From JAHFKM01 sp035655455 (GTDB taxonomy: Archaea > Nanobdellota > Nanobdellia > SCGC-AAA011-G17 > GW2011-AR18): DNA of 46,599 nt. The notes beneath the pieces were generated by a model. That model was given only the letters and a program-made list of their open reading frames with translations. It was not told the DNA's origin and made no database searches. Positions 28,946 through 36,755 of this stretch are shown here, one piece after another (the stretch's first letter is position 1; every line of letters starts with the position of its first letter). The translations under genes and the position numbers were made by a program. Location: contig DASRUL010000021.1 in the NCBI GenBank assembly GCA_035655455.1, positions 1 to 46,599 on the forward strand, written 5' to 3'.

Positions 28946-30028
28946 CTAGTCTAAAAACTCCTTATTCTTGATCTTTTCAGGGAGATATTTCTCAGAAATA
29001 AAACTAATTCCTCTTGCGCTTAAGGCTTGGATTTCTGCTTTGGCTCCGAAGTCTTTCATCATTTTGAATTGTCTCTGCCATTCTTTATTGTCTTTGAACC
29101 AGTCGTATTCGGAGATCTGTTTTAGTCTGGAAGTGTCTTGATCGTTTAATTTGATAAAATGTTTTTTTAATTCATAATTGTTTATATCGTCCGCGCTTAT
29201 TCCTAAGTATTTAACGCCGGGGATGGTTAATTTTTCGCTCATATAAGCGAGACTAATGCTGCCGTATTTGACTACGGAATAAATGTAGAATCCCCATGGA
29301 TCAAAATCCGTTAAAACATAAATAGGCAAATGGTGTTCTTCATACAGCCTTTGTAATAATCTTCTGATTCCTCTTGTTGTTTGTCCTTGAGAGCTCATGA
29401 TCAAACAATTATTTTTATCCCAGAATTTATCCTCATGCAGTCTTTCCCAGACAGCTGCCTTTTCCATGTAGAGGATGTATTTGGCGCTGACTTTCTTGAA
29501 AGTTATGTTTTCGACTGTGCTTGGTATGGACCATCCTCCTGACCCGAGTTTGCTCCAGTCAATAGTATCTCCCTTGTCTTCAATAATTACTCTTCCTGCG
29601 ACGCTTCCGTTTTTGTTGGCGGTCATGTTAAGTTGTTCTCTGCTCATGCCGGTGACAAGTTCGAGGTCTTCGATTGCTTTGTCGCTTTCATTTTGATCGT
29701 CTACGATGTTGAGGTTTGTTCCTGGGATGGTTCTTTTTGCTTGGTAGAACACGTCCCTTAGGCTGGCGTGTTTTTCTTCGGTTAAAAGATTTTTGCTGAT
29801 GGATGCTACTTCTACTGTTTGTAAGAATTTTTTTGCGTGGCTGACGTTAAAAAAAGATCTTGAGGAGGTTTTTTTTCCCAACTTAAGGGTTCTGGTTTTC
29901 TTATCGTAAATAATGTTGTTTAAGCTCCTGAGGGGTAATTCTATTTCCGGGTTTTTTCCTTTTTTTACTTCATGAACGACTCTTCTTCCGAAATCTTTTA
30001 AGTATTCAATTGCTTTCTTACCGCTCAT
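28946..30028 (-). CDS. top6A: DNA topoisomerase VI subunit A
   Basis: A 360-residue Spo11-like protein. The catalytic tyrosine is Tyr95 in SLRDVFYQAKR within the winged-helix (CAP-like) domain; the Toprim domain carries Glu189 (YILYMEKAAVWERL) and Asp241/Asp243 (LTDFDPWG). With subunit B it forms an A2B2 type IIB topoisomerase that relaxes and decatenates DNA. The start overlaps the end of top6B by 11 bases, so the two are co-translated. Confidence 0.96.
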   Translation of the reverse strand: MSGKKAIEYLKDFGRRVVHEVKKGKNPEIELPLRSLNNIIYDKKTRTLKLGKKTSSRSFFNVSHAKKFLQTVEVASISKNLLTEEKHASLRDVFYQAKRTIPGTNLNIVDDQNESDKAIEDLELVTGMSREQLNMTANKNGSVAGRVIIEDKGDTIDWSKLGSGGWSIPSTVENITFKKVSAKYILYMEKAAVWERLHEDKFWDKNNCLIMSSQGQTTRGIRRLLQRLYEEHHLPIYVLTDFDPWGFYIYSVVKYGSISLAYMSEKLTIPGVKYLGISADDINNYELKKHFIKLNDQDTSRLKQISEYDWFKDNKEWQRQFKMMKDFGAKAEIQALSARGISFISEKYLPEKIKNKEFLD

Positions 30029-31667
30029 CTTCTACCTCCGAGAGCGTTTGTTGTTTTTCTCCGAATGCGATGTTTTCTCCTTTGATTTTGGTGTTTTCTG
30101 CTGCCTTGACCTCTGCTAGCAAATCCTTGAGTCCTTTTTTGAGGACCTTTTGGAGGTGTTCTTCGATGGTTGCCTTTTTGTCTCCTGTGAGGTTGCTAAG
30201 GCTGTGTGCTAATTCTGGAATGTACTTTTCAAATAAATCGACGCGTTCTTGTTGTTCCCGTGCTTTGACTGTCTTTCTGATGTAGGCTGATATTTTTCTG
30301 CCTGCTTCTTGTAATGCGAGTTTCATATCCTTGATGATTTCTGGATAGTGCGCAATTGCCTCTTTTGCTTCTGAAGTAAACGGTACCCAAACGCTGACCA
30401 CATGGATAACAAGAACGACTGGTCCGATTGGGATGCTTTCTTTGCTTTGGCTGAGGTTGTAGTTTTTCCAAGAGGTGTCGATTATGCTTTCTGTTGTTGC
30501 GCATGCCCCTTGTTGGTAAAGCAGGGGAACTCTGTTCGCGAAGCGTATAATTCTAACTGGCTCTTCTTTTTCTAAACTCCCCCCATAGGCTGCGGCAACT
30601 TCAATGAGAAAAGGAATGCCCCTGTAGACTGAGGGCGTCCTGGTGACTGCGGTGTAGAATTCTGCATCAATTTCTTTCTTAAGGCCTTTGAGAAGTCCTT
30701 CCTCTCCGAGGGGGCTAAGACAATCCGTGGGTGGTGCAATAATTTTCGTGTTTTGAATTACGTTGTAAAGTGCCTCTGCTTCGTCTCGTGCAACAGTAGT
30801 TGGCCGTGCTCGTGGATTGATGGCTGCCTTTTTGCAGATGTCTTGCGCTAAGACTTGGCTGATTCTGCAGAAATCATGTTGTAAGAAGCCTGAGACTGTT
30901 CCTGAGGTCGTTGCTTGCATCATTCTGATAAGAACGCCGAGTTCTACCCCATAAGGATGTGGCTTGACTTCTTTCGCTTCTTTTGGAAGTTCACTGACCG
31001 CTCGAAGATAAGTGATGGTTTCTTTTTCTGGAGTTTTGTAGGTGATCTGTGTGTAGGGGTTGATGAGTGCAATTTCTCGTAAATACTCATCAACGCTTTG
31101 TTTTCCTTTTTGATATGCGCCTTGTAATTCTATTTCAATTCTTGTTCCGTGGTCTTTATTCCACTCGATGATTTTATCCTGTCTGACGATTGGTTCATTT
31201 TTCTGCGTATCGATATGTATTTCGTAGAAATGTGCTGGATGTTTTGGTCCGATTTTTGAGGTGATGTGCATACCTTTTCCAGTAGTGAGTTGGCCATAGA
31301 GTAATACTGCTGAAATACCAATACCTTGCTGCCCCATTGACTGGCGCATTCTGTGGAACTTGCTCCCATACAAAAGTTTTCCAAAAACTTTGGGGATTTG
31401 TTCTTTGAGAATTCCTGGTCCGTTGTCTTCGACAATAACTTTGAATCTGTCCTCTTTCAATTGCTGAAGTTCAACATAAATGTCTGGAAGGAATTTTGCG
31501 TCAAGTGTCGCGTCGATAGAATTATCAACAGCTTCTTTGACTGCCATTAAAAGCGCCTTTCTCGGGTTGTCAAAGCCGAGCAAGTGTCTGTTTTTTGCGA
31601 AGAATTCTGAGACGGAGATTTCTCGTTGTTGTTCCGCGAGTTCATGTGCCTTTGTTTTTTCTACCAT
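30018..31667 (-). CDS. top6B: DNA topoisomerase VI subunit B
   Basis: A 549-residue GHKL ATPase. N box EAVDNSIDA at about 45-53, G1 box VEDNGPGI at 79-86, G2 box GQQGIGIS at 112-119, and a transducer domain with a switch lysine region further on. It clamps DNA on ATP binding and drives cleavage by subunit A encoded directly downstream. A TATA box at 31694-31704 gives a leader of roughly ten bases. Confidence 0.96.
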   Translation of the reverse strand: MVEKTKAHELAEQQREISVSEFFAKNRHLLGFDNPRKALLMAVKEAVDNSIDATLDAKFLPDIYVELQQLKEDRFKVIVEDNGPGILKEQIPKVFGKLLYGSKFHRMRQSMGQQGIGISAVLLYGQLTTGKGMHITSKIGPKHPAHFYEIHIDTQKNEPIVRQDKIIEWNKDHGTRIEIELQGAYQKGKQSVDEYLREIALINPYTQITYKTPEKETITYLRAVSELPKEAKEVKPHPYGVELGVLIRMMQATTSGTVSGFLQHDFCRISQVLAQDICKKAAINPRARPTTVARDEAEALYNVIQNTKIIAPPTDCLSPLGEEGLLKGLKKEIDAEFYTAVTRTPSVYRGIPFLIEVAAAYGGSLEKEEPVRIIRFANRVPLLYQQGACATTESIIDTSWKNYNLSQSKESIPIGPVVLVIHVVSVWVPFTSEAKEAIAHYPEIIKDMKLALQEAGRKISAYIRKTVKAREQQERVDLFEKYIPELAHSLSNLTGDKKATIEEHLQKVLKKGLKDLLAEVKAAENTKIKGENIAFGEKQQTLSEVEDER

Positions 31668-31693
31668 CTTTTTTGTGTGCTTCTGAACAACTT

Positions 31694-31704
31694 GCTTATA
31701 AATG
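31694..31704 (-). promoter_or_regulatory. TATA box of the topoisomerase VI operon
   Basis: Minus-strand CATTTATAAGC lies about 32 bases before ATG 31667. Confidence 0.5.
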
Positions 31705-31755
31705 TTGCTGAGGTTTTTAATAATCGATTGCTAAAACCCCTAATTTTTGAAAGAA

Positions 31756-32286
31756 TCAAAGTTTCATTCTAAGCTTTTTTCTTTGTTTTTCCAGCCAGGT
31801 ATAAATGGTGGAGTGTCTGCTTCCGCTGAGCAGGCTTTCGAATGCGCGTCGTGCGAGTGCGACGTTTTCGTAGGTTCCAATAATAGAGATGGTTTTTCCG
31901 TAAATAACTGTATGTGTGCCTGTGAGCTCTTCGATGGTTTTGCGTGCTTTGCCTTCTGTGCCGATGGCTCTGGATCTGATTCTGATGAGTTTTTCTTTTG
32001 AGCTTCCAGAGTAGTCTTCGATGTTGATAGTCTCAAAGTGGTTTTCTTGGCCTAGGAGTTTCAAAGCGACTTCCGGATTAAAGCCTCTGCCGATAGCGTT
32101 GACGATGGTTTGTCCTATGAAGAGGTCGAGGCTGTCTTCTCCTTCGAGGGTAACGTCTCCCTCTTTGGAGTTGACGTGAAGGGTAATGCTGAGTGCTTCT
32201 TGGATGTTGCGTTTGACTGAGCCTCTTGTTCCTATTAAGATTGCGATTCTTTCTCTTGGTATTCTTGTCTCGTAGTTGAAGGTCAT
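31756..32286 (-). CDS. KH-domain RNA-binding protein (Dim2/Pno1-like)
   Basis: A 176-residue protein with two KH domains: the first has IPRERIAILIGTRGSVKR (GTRG loop), the second IRSRAIGTEGKARKTIEEL (GTEG loop) with THTVIYGKTISIIGTYEN. Archaeal orthologues of Dim2/Pno1 act in small-subunit rRNA maturation near the 16S 3' end and assist Nob1. It overlaps the RIO1 kinase gene by four bases; the pair is a conserved archaeal ribosome-biogenesis unit. Confidence 0.92.
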   Translation of the reverse strand: MTFNYETRIPRERIAILIGTRGSVKRNIQEALSITLHVNSKEGDVTLEGEDSLDLFIGQTIVNAIGRGFNPEVALKLLGQENHFETINIEDYSGSSKEKLIRIRSRAIGTEGKARKTIEELTGTHTVIYGKTISIIGTYENVALARRAFESLLSGSRHSTIYTWLEKQRKKLRMKL

Positions 32287-32978
32287 GGTTTAGTTAATTG
32301 AGTGAAGGTTTTCTCAAAGTCGCAGGTTATTCCGAGTTTTGTGAAGTAATGTTGGATGGTTTTTATGTCTCTTTCGAGGAGTTCGTGTGCTGCTTCTATT
32401 TTTGTGCCGTGGCTGAAGTCTATAAAGTAAGGCCTTTGGCTGTGGTTGAGGATGTTGAACTCGCTGAGGTCTCCATGGACCAAGCCTGCCTTGTAAAGCC
32501 TCTTCATATTCTCGATGGTTTCTTTGTGGAATTTTTGTGGATTTTTCGGCGGTGAGTCTTTGAGGCGTGGTGCTGCTCTTCCTTTGTCCCCGATGAGTTC
32601 CATGATGAGGATATTATCATAAACTATATGGGGCATTGGGGCGTTGACGCCTGCTTGTCTCGCGATGAGGAGATTTCTGTATTCGCGTTGCGCCCATGCG
32701 TAAATGACCTTTCTGCGTTGGTTGTGCAGCCCTTCAAACCTTGGGTCTGCCACGATGTAATGATACATTTTTTTGAAGTCGCAGTTGTTGACGCGATAGA
32801 TTTTGACAACGACAAAGTCGTCTTTTTTCGTTGCGGTGAAGACGTTGCTTTCTTTTCCTACTGAGACCGGGCTCTTCATTTCATCGAGGTAGCCTTGGCT
32901 GCTGAGTTTAAAGAGGGTTCTCAAGGTTCTTTGGTCAAACACGCCTTCGTAGGTTTTGAATTTTTCCCTTGTTACCAT
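32283..32978 (-). CDS. rio1: RIO1-type protein kinase
   Basis: A 231-residue atypical kinase. It shows the RIO P-loop SVGKESNVF (39-47), ATP-binding Lys59 (VVVKIYR), hinge region near LIMELIGDKG, catalytic LVHGDLSEFNIL with Asp170, and metal-binding FIDFSHG (Asp187). It lacks the N-terminal winged helix of RIO2, so RIO1 is preferred. Family role: late 40S-like subunit maturation, matching the downstream KH protein. Promoter element shared with the divergent exonuclease gene. Confidence 0.94.
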   Translation of the reverse strand: MVTREKFKTYEGVFDQRTLRTLFKLSSQGYLDEMKSPVSVGKESNVFTATKKDDFVVVKIYRVNNCDFKKMYHYIVADPRFEGLHNQRRKVIYAWAQREYRNLLIARQAGVNAPMPHIVYDNILIMELIGDKGRAAPRLKDSPPKNPQKFHKETIENMKRLYKAGLVHGDLSEFNILNHSQRPYFIDFSHGTKIEAAHELLERDIKTIQHYFTKLGITCDFEKTFTQLTKP

Positions 32979-32997
32979 AATTGTTCTAGTTGGGAAA

Positions 32998-33010
32998 ACT
33001 TTATTAAATG
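32998..33010. promoter_or_regulatory. Shared TATA box, RIO1 (-) and exonuclease (+)
   Basis: ACTTTATTAAATG is centred about 25 bases from ATG 32978 on the minus strand and about 23 from ATG 33026 on the plus strand, so a single AT element may serve both leaderless genes. Confidence 0.45.
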
Positions 33011-33025
33011 TTTAGTCTTGCTAGG

Positions 33026-33565
33026 ATGATGATTGTTGTTGACCTTGAGACGAGTGGGCTTGATCCTGAGGTCCATGGGATGTTGAGTATTGGCGCTGTT
33101 GAGTTTGAAAATCCTGAGAATATGTTTTATGGAGAGTGTGGATTGAGGGAGGGTGCTTTAATCAGCGAGGATGCGTTGAAAGTGAATGGGTTCACAAAAG
33201 AACAAATAAGAAATTGTGAAAAGTCGTGCGAGGGGTTATTAGGGGAATTTTTGTCTTGGGCGAGGGCAGTGAAGGAGAGGACGCTTGCGGGCCAGAATCT
33301 TGGAAGTTTTGATGTCCCCTTTCTGAGGAAGAATTGTGCGTTATTTAACATGCCTTGGATTTTTGGGTACAGATATGTGGATTCTCATTCGTTGGCTTTT
33401 GGCTATTTTAAGAGGATGAAGTTGGGAATTCCGATAAGGGATGATAGGAGTGATTTGAGCTTGGGGTTTCTTATAAGGCATTTTGGTTTGAAGGAGCGCG
33501 GGTTCCATAACGCGTTAGAGGACGCGAAGCTCACTGCTGAGATTATAAGAAAAGTGTTAGTTTAA
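33026..33565 (+). CDS. DEDDh 3'-5' exonuclease (DnaQ/RNase T fold)
   Basis: A 179-residue exonuclease with all motifs: ExoI VVDLETSG (Asp, Glu), ExoII GQNLGSFDVPFL (Asp), ExoIII HNALEDAKLT (His, Asp). It hydrolyses DNA or RNA from the 3' end with two metal ions; the substrate cannot be told. The start at 33026 (MMIVVDLE) is chosen over an upstream ATG at 33008 because it is the one correctly spaced from the TATA box and begins the first strand. The stop overlaps the acetyltransferase stop on the other strand by four bases. Confidence 0.9.
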   Translation: MMIVVDLETSGLDPEVHGMLSIGAVEFENPENMFYGECGLREGALISEDALKVNGFTKEQIRNCEKSCEGLLGEFLSWARAVKERTLAGQNLGSFDVPFLRKNCALFNMPWIFGYRYVDSHSLAFGYFKRMKLGIPIRDDRSDLSLGFLIRHFGLKERGFHNALEDAKLTAEIIRKVLV

Positions 33566-34044
33566 AGTTCTTTGTATAGCCTATATTGATCTGGTCCTTT
33601 GAATCCTGCTTTTTCATAGGCTTTGATTGCGGCAGTGTTATAAGTATTTACGTGGAGAGTGCAGAGTTTTACCTTTTTGTTTCTTAAAAAGTCAAAAAGA
33701 TGGCTGAGTAAAAGTTTTGAGTGTCCCTTTCCGCGATGTTTTTCTGAGATGAAAATACTTTGTAAGTATCCTATTTTTCCACAATTAGAAATATAGCCGC
33801 CGCGAGTAATAGTTTTTATGCATCCGAATAAAAAGCCAATAGGAATTCTATTGTTTTCAGCGAAGATGAAGATGCTGTCTTTTTGTTTGAGTTGTTTTAA
33901 GAAAGCTTTGTTGAGTCGAGTTTTATCAAGTTCATATTTGAATCCTTCAATCAATTCATGTTTGTTGTTGTATTCCCTGAACTCGCTCTCTAGCTTCCAG
34001 AATGCTTCAAAGTCATTTTTTCTTGCTGCTCTTACTTTTATCAT
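33562..34044 (-). CDS. GNAT-family N-acetyltransferase
   Basis: A 160-residue protein. The acetyl-CoA-binding motif A is LQSIFISEKHRGKGHSKLLL (the R-x-x-G-x-G/S pattern is HRGKGHSK), with motif B as VNTYNTAAIKAYEKAGF. Substrate unknown. Own TATA box (34064-34075) about 25 bases upstream. Protein N-terminal, ribosomal or small-molecule acetylation are all possible. Confidence 0.9.
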   Translation of the reverse strand: MIKVRAARKNDFEAFWKLESEFREYNNKHELIEGFKYELDKTRLNKAFLKQLKQKDSIFIFAENNRIPIGFLFGCIKTITRGGYISNCGKIGYLQSIFISEKHRGKGHSKLLLSHLFDFLRNKKVKLCTLHVNTYNTAAIKAYEKAGFKGPDQYRLYKEL

Positions 34045-34063
34045 TCGGTAATAAGATGGTTGT

Positions 34064-34075
34064 GGTTTAAATTAT
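34064..34075 (-). promoter_or_regulatory. TATA box of the acetyltransferase gene
   Basis: Minus-strand ATAATTTAAACC is centred about 25 bases before ATG 34044. Confidence 0.45.
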
Positions 34076-34080
34076 TTACT

Positions 34081-34413
34081 CTAGAATTCCTCGAACTCTT
34101 CAAGCTCTTTTAAGTGACCGTTTTTCTTGAGCCAGTCCACTTGAAGGGGTTTGTACTTGTAGATGACGTCTCCTTTTTGATCGCCGCCGAGTTCCCATGG
34201 TTCAATGAGGAGGATATCTCCTTCTCTGACCCAGAGCTTTTTTTTGAGTCTTCCTGGGACGCGGCAGATTCTGGTCTTTCCGTCGAGGCAGCGTACTCTC
34301 ATTCTGCTTCCTCCGAGCCGTTGTTCTAAAACGCCGAGAGTTTCTCTTCCCCGTGGGAGTTTGATTCTGAAGATTTCTTGTTCTTCGTTTTGTGGTCTTC
34401 TTGAATAAGACAT
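34081..34413 (-). CDS. Translation initiation factor aIF1A
   Basis: A 110-residue OB-fold factor. Signatures: LGVLEQRLGGSRMRVRCLDG, RICRVPGRLKKKLWVREGDI and LIEPWELGGDQKGDVIYKY. It binds the A site of the small subunit during initiation with aIF1, which is also encoded in this window. The TATA box (34434-34444) lies about 26 bases before the ATG. Confidence 0.96.
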   Translation of the reverse strand: MSYSRRPQNEEQEIFRIKLPRGRETLGVLEQRLGGSRMRVRCLDGKTRICRVPGRLKKKLWVREGDILLIEPWELGGDQKGDVIYKYKPLQVDWLKKNGHLKELEEFEEF

Positions 34414-34433
34414 GTGAAGAAAAACAAAGGTAT

Positions 34434-34444
34434 ACTTATAAAAG
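34434..34444 (-). promoter_or_regulatory. TATA box of aIF1A
   Basis: Minus-strand CTTTTATAAGT is centred about 26 bases before ATG 34413. Confidence 0.5.
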
Positions 34445-34448
34445 TATC

Positions 34449-34763
34449 TTATTCTTTTTCTAACCTAAAAAGAACAGTAAGCCTGTAGAGGAGTTTGCTG
34501 GTGGTTCTGCTTCTGCTGTAGAGGCTTCGTGAATAGGTGGGTGTTCCTTTGAACCTTTTTCTGAGTTTTGGCCCGAGGGATTTGGCGAAGTCCTGTGAGC
34601 TGAGATAGTAGTCGATGCCTGTTTTGTGTTCGACTTCTTTGGAGATGAAAACGCCTGGTCTTTTGCTGAGTTCTTGCAAGAAGTAGTTTTTCACGTCTTC
34701 TCTTGCTGGTCTGAGTTGAAGGATCGCTTCGTAGTAGCCTGGATGTCTTTGAACGAGTTTCAT
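34449..34763 (-). CDS. Short NMD3-like protein lacking the zinc-finger domain
   Basis: A 104-residue basic protein. GYYEAILQLRP (residues 9-19) and GIDYYLSSQDFAKSLGPKLRKRFKGTP (49-75, cited as a region) resemble the middle of archaeal NMD3, the factor that acts on the large ribosomal subunit. Full-length NMD3 has N-terminal Cys-x2-Cys pairs and C-terminal beta domains; none are here and no Cys is present. The ATG overlaps the DUF424 stop by four bases, and the aIF2-beta/DUF424/NMD3 neighbourhood supports the assignment. It is either a minimal version or a split part whose other half lies elsewhere. Confidence 0.7.
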   Translation of the reverse strand: MKLVQRHPGYYEAILQLRPAREDVKNYFLQELSKRPGVFISKEVEHKTGIDYYLSSQDFAKSLGPKLRKRFKGTPTYSRSLYSRSRTTSKLLYRLTVLFRLEKE

Positions 34764-35050
34764 AGATTGAAGATGAGGGTGTAAGGTATTCCCTGTATTT
34801 TAAGAAGGTGTTTGTTGGTGATGAGCCCTGCTTGGAGGCTAAGATTGATGGACTCTTGTCCGACGATGTTAGCGCTGGTTGCGTTGTTTAATGCTTCGAG
34901 GGCTTGTTCTGGGCTAACGTGTCCGCCGTTGTAGAAGTGTTCGCTGACTGCTAGTTTGAGGCCTTCTTCTTGGAAGGTTTTTCCTAGAACGTTGTCGTCA
35001 CAGAGCGCGAGGATTTCCATTGTTCCCGTGTGGTGTTTTTTGAGGTGCAT
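34760..35050 (-). CDS. DUF424 family protein
   Basis: A 96-residue protein with the DUF424 pattern: ILALCDDNVLGKTFQEEGLKL, VSEHFYNGG, then LNNATSANIVGQESINLSLQAGL. Conserved in archaea next to aIF2-beta, and inferred to be linked with translation or ribosome assembly; no biochemical role is known to me. It starts one base after the aIF2-beta stop and overlaps the NMD3-like gene by four bases. Confidence 0.92.
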   Translation of the reverse strand: MHLKKHHTGTMEILALCDDNVLGKTFQEEGLKLAVSEHFYNGGHVSPEQALEALNNATSANIVGQESINLSLQAGLITNKHLLKIQGIPYTLIFNL

Positions 35051-35461
35051 TTACAGGGAATTGGGGATTTGTTTTTGTGCTCCGCAGGCGGTGCACTTGA
35101 GGAAGGTGGAGTCTTCTTTTTTGATGATTTGGGTGTCTGGCTTTCCACAGGTAGAGCACAGGACGTAGGTGGTTGCGTATTGTTTGATTTTTTGGTTGAT
35201 GAGGAGAGAACTGACTTTTCTTCCGAGGATGAGGCGCTGTCCTTCTGCTGCCCCTGGTGTTGCGAGTTCTTTGAGCAGGTACTTGAGGAAGTGTTGGATG
35301 TCTCTTCTGAAAGTGTCGACGATTTCTTTGAAGTTGGTGATGACTGTCTTATTTCCTTGGATAAACCCTTTCGCGTTTGGGATTTCAAAGCGTTGGGTTT
35401 TCACAAGGGTTTCTGGGAGTTGTTTGATTCCTTGCTCAAGCATATGTTCGTACGTGTCCAT
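35051..35461 (-). CDS. Translation initiation factor aIF2 subunit beta
   Basis: A 136-residue protein with the aIF2-beta central domain (NAKGFIQGNKTVITNFKEIVDT, HFLKYLLKELATPGAAEGQRLIL) and a C-terminal zinc ribbon Cys102-x2-Cys105 / Cys123-x2-Cys126. It is part of the trimeric GTPase complex bringing initiator tRNA to the ribosome. First gene of a three-gene unit; TATA box at 35482-35493. Confidence 0.96.
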   Translation of the reverse strand: MDTYEHMLEQGIKQLPETLVKTQRFEIPNAKGFIQGNKTVITNFKEIVDTFRRDIQHFLKYLLKELATPGAAEGQRLILGRKVSSLLINQKIKQYATTYVLCSTCGKPDTQIIKKEDSTFLKCTACGAQKQIPNSL

Positions 35462-35481
35462 AATAAAAAGGATTTAAGGAA

Positions 35482-35493
35482 GTTATTTAAAGT
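35482..35493 (-). promoter_or_regulatory. TATA box of the aIF2-beta operon
   Basis: Minus-strand ACTTTAAATAAC is centred about 26 bases before ATG 35461. Confidence 0.5.
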
Positions 35494-35626
35494 TTGTGAA
35501 AAAGGATTTATGCAAAACTCCAAAATGGAATCTATCAAGAACATATAAATTAATGGAGAAACTATATTATCCACTCGCGTTTGGAAGATTCCCTACTCAA
35601 AATTTCGCGCAAAACTTAAAGAAGAA

Positions 35627-36001
35627 TTACGTGCAGGGTCTCGCGCTTCTGTAGAGCTGTCCTTTGGCGTTGACGCAGGCGTATGCTGATCCGATTCCTG
35701 AGAGTGTGGGCACAGTAAAAGTTGCGCCTCCTTCAAGTCTGACTCCTGCTGTCGCTGCGAGGCTGAGTGGTGTTCCTGAGGGTGCGTAGACGCCGGGGGT
35801 GATGATTTTATTCACTGATAGCACCTGGGTGTCGAGTTGTCGCGGTCTGGCTGCTTCTGGGTTTCTGAAGATGATGCGTTCTTCAGGCGGATAATAAACT
35901 GAGGCGCCTGTGAGTGTTTCTGAGAGAAAGCTGGAAAGGAAAGCGAGGCCGAGAAGGATAAGGATGACAAGAACAAGATGTCTAGAGGGTTTAAAGTTCA
36001 C
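35627..36001 (-). CDS. Small membrane-anchored extracellular protein (GTG start)
   Basis: A 124-residue protein with a basic start, one hydrophobic helix (residues about 9-27) and ETLTGASVYYPPEER right after it, the same Leu-Thr-Gly motif seen in two other exported proteins here. The remaining 80 residues are Ala/Gly/Thr/Pro-rich with two Cys at the end (YACVNAKGQLYRSARPC), perhaps a disulfide-closed tail. The start is GTG, with AGGTGA about six bases upstream as a ribosome-binding site, and a TATA box at 36038-36050. No family recognised. Confidence 0.72.
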   Translation of the reverse strand: MNFKPSRHLVLVILILLGLAFLSSFLSETLTGASVYYPPEERIIFRNPEAARPRQLDTQVLSVNKIITPGVYAPSGTPLSLAATAGVRLEGGATFTVPTLSGIGSAYACVNAKGQLYRSARPCT

Positions 36002-36037
36002 GGGTTCACCTGCTTTTTGTTTTTCTTTGGAGAGGGA

Positions 36038-36050
36038 GCTATTTATACTT
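36038..36050 (-). promoter_or_regulatory. TATA box of the small anchored protein gene
   Basis: Minus-strand AAGTATAAATAGC lies about 43 bases before the GTG at 36001, giving a short leader with a Shine-Dalgarno-like AGGTGA. Confidence 0.45.
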
Positions 36051-36052
36051 TT

Positions 36053-36754
36053 CTACAGGGTTGTTCGTAATTTTCCTGGGTGTATTTCGAAAACTTCTCC
36101 TTCTTTGATAAGGGTTTGGATGATTTTTTCTGCTTCTTCTCTGGGAATGCGGGTGTGGTTGATGACTGTTGGTTGATCTGCGCCGTTGTTGGTGTCTAAT
36201 TGTTCGATAATATCAATAATTTTTTTGCGGAAGTTGAGGGGCTGCTCATTGACGACCTTTTCTTCTATGACAGAAAAGGTATCTTCTTGAGAGTGTGTTT
36301 CCTGGGAGATTGTTGCTTCTTTCAAAGGAGGTTGAGCGGGTAAAGGTTCTCCATAAATATTTTTGAGTTCGAGTGTTCTGTGTTTGGCCCAGAGGGGATT
36401 GTCGAGTTTTTTGACGATTTCTGGAACGACGTAGAAAGAGCCATTGTATTCCTTGATTTTTCCAAGAACAAGAACAAGATCTCCTACCTCAAAATGTTCG
36501 AGGAGGAAAACATCCTCTCTCCATGTTTTTACCGTGATTCTTCCCGAGCTGTCGTCAAGGGTGAGGCTGGCGTAAGTTTTGTCTTCTTTGATGTACTTTT
36601 CTACAACTGGCGCGAGGATGTTAACGCGTGATATTTTTTTGTCCCCTACCTCGAGGTAGTTTGGTTCCCATTCTCCAAGGGTCTTGGTGTACGTGCCGCT
36701 GAGTAAAGTAGAAATCCAAAGTTTGTAGGCTGTTTGTCGCTGGGGCTGGTTCAT
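36053..36754 (-). CDS. RPA32-like OB-fold single-strand DNA-binding protein
   Basis: A 233-residue protein. Residues about 40-125 form an OB fold (YASLTLDDSSGRITVKTWRED, FEVGDLVLVLGKIKEYNGSFYVVPE), then a variable Glu/Pro linker, and a C-terminal winged helix (residues about 175-233, with RIPREEAEKIIQTLIKEGEVFE). This OB plus winged-helix order is that of RPA32-type subunits. The start at 36754 follows the MCM stop by one base; an upstream frame extension overlaps MCM. Co-transcription with mcm supports a replication role. Confidence 0.85.
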   Translation of the reverse strand: MNQPQRQTAYKLWISTLLSGTYTKTLGEWEPNYLEVGDKKISRVNILAPVVEKYIKEDKTYASLTLDDSSGRITVKTWREDVFLLEHFEVGDLVLVLGKIKEYNGSFYVVPEIVKKLDNPLWAKHRTLELKNIYGEPLPAQPPLKEATISQETHSQEDTFSVIEEKVVNEQPLNFRKKIIDIIEQLDTNNGADQPTVINHTRIPREEAEKIIQTLIKEGEVFEIHPGKLRTTL

Positions 36755-36755
36755 G

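Noticed and set aside
35553..35654. 33-codon plus-strand frame (MEKLYYPLAFGRF...)
   Set aside because: The nearest TATA-like sequence is only about 10 bases away and the frame runs into the minus-strand gene at 35627.
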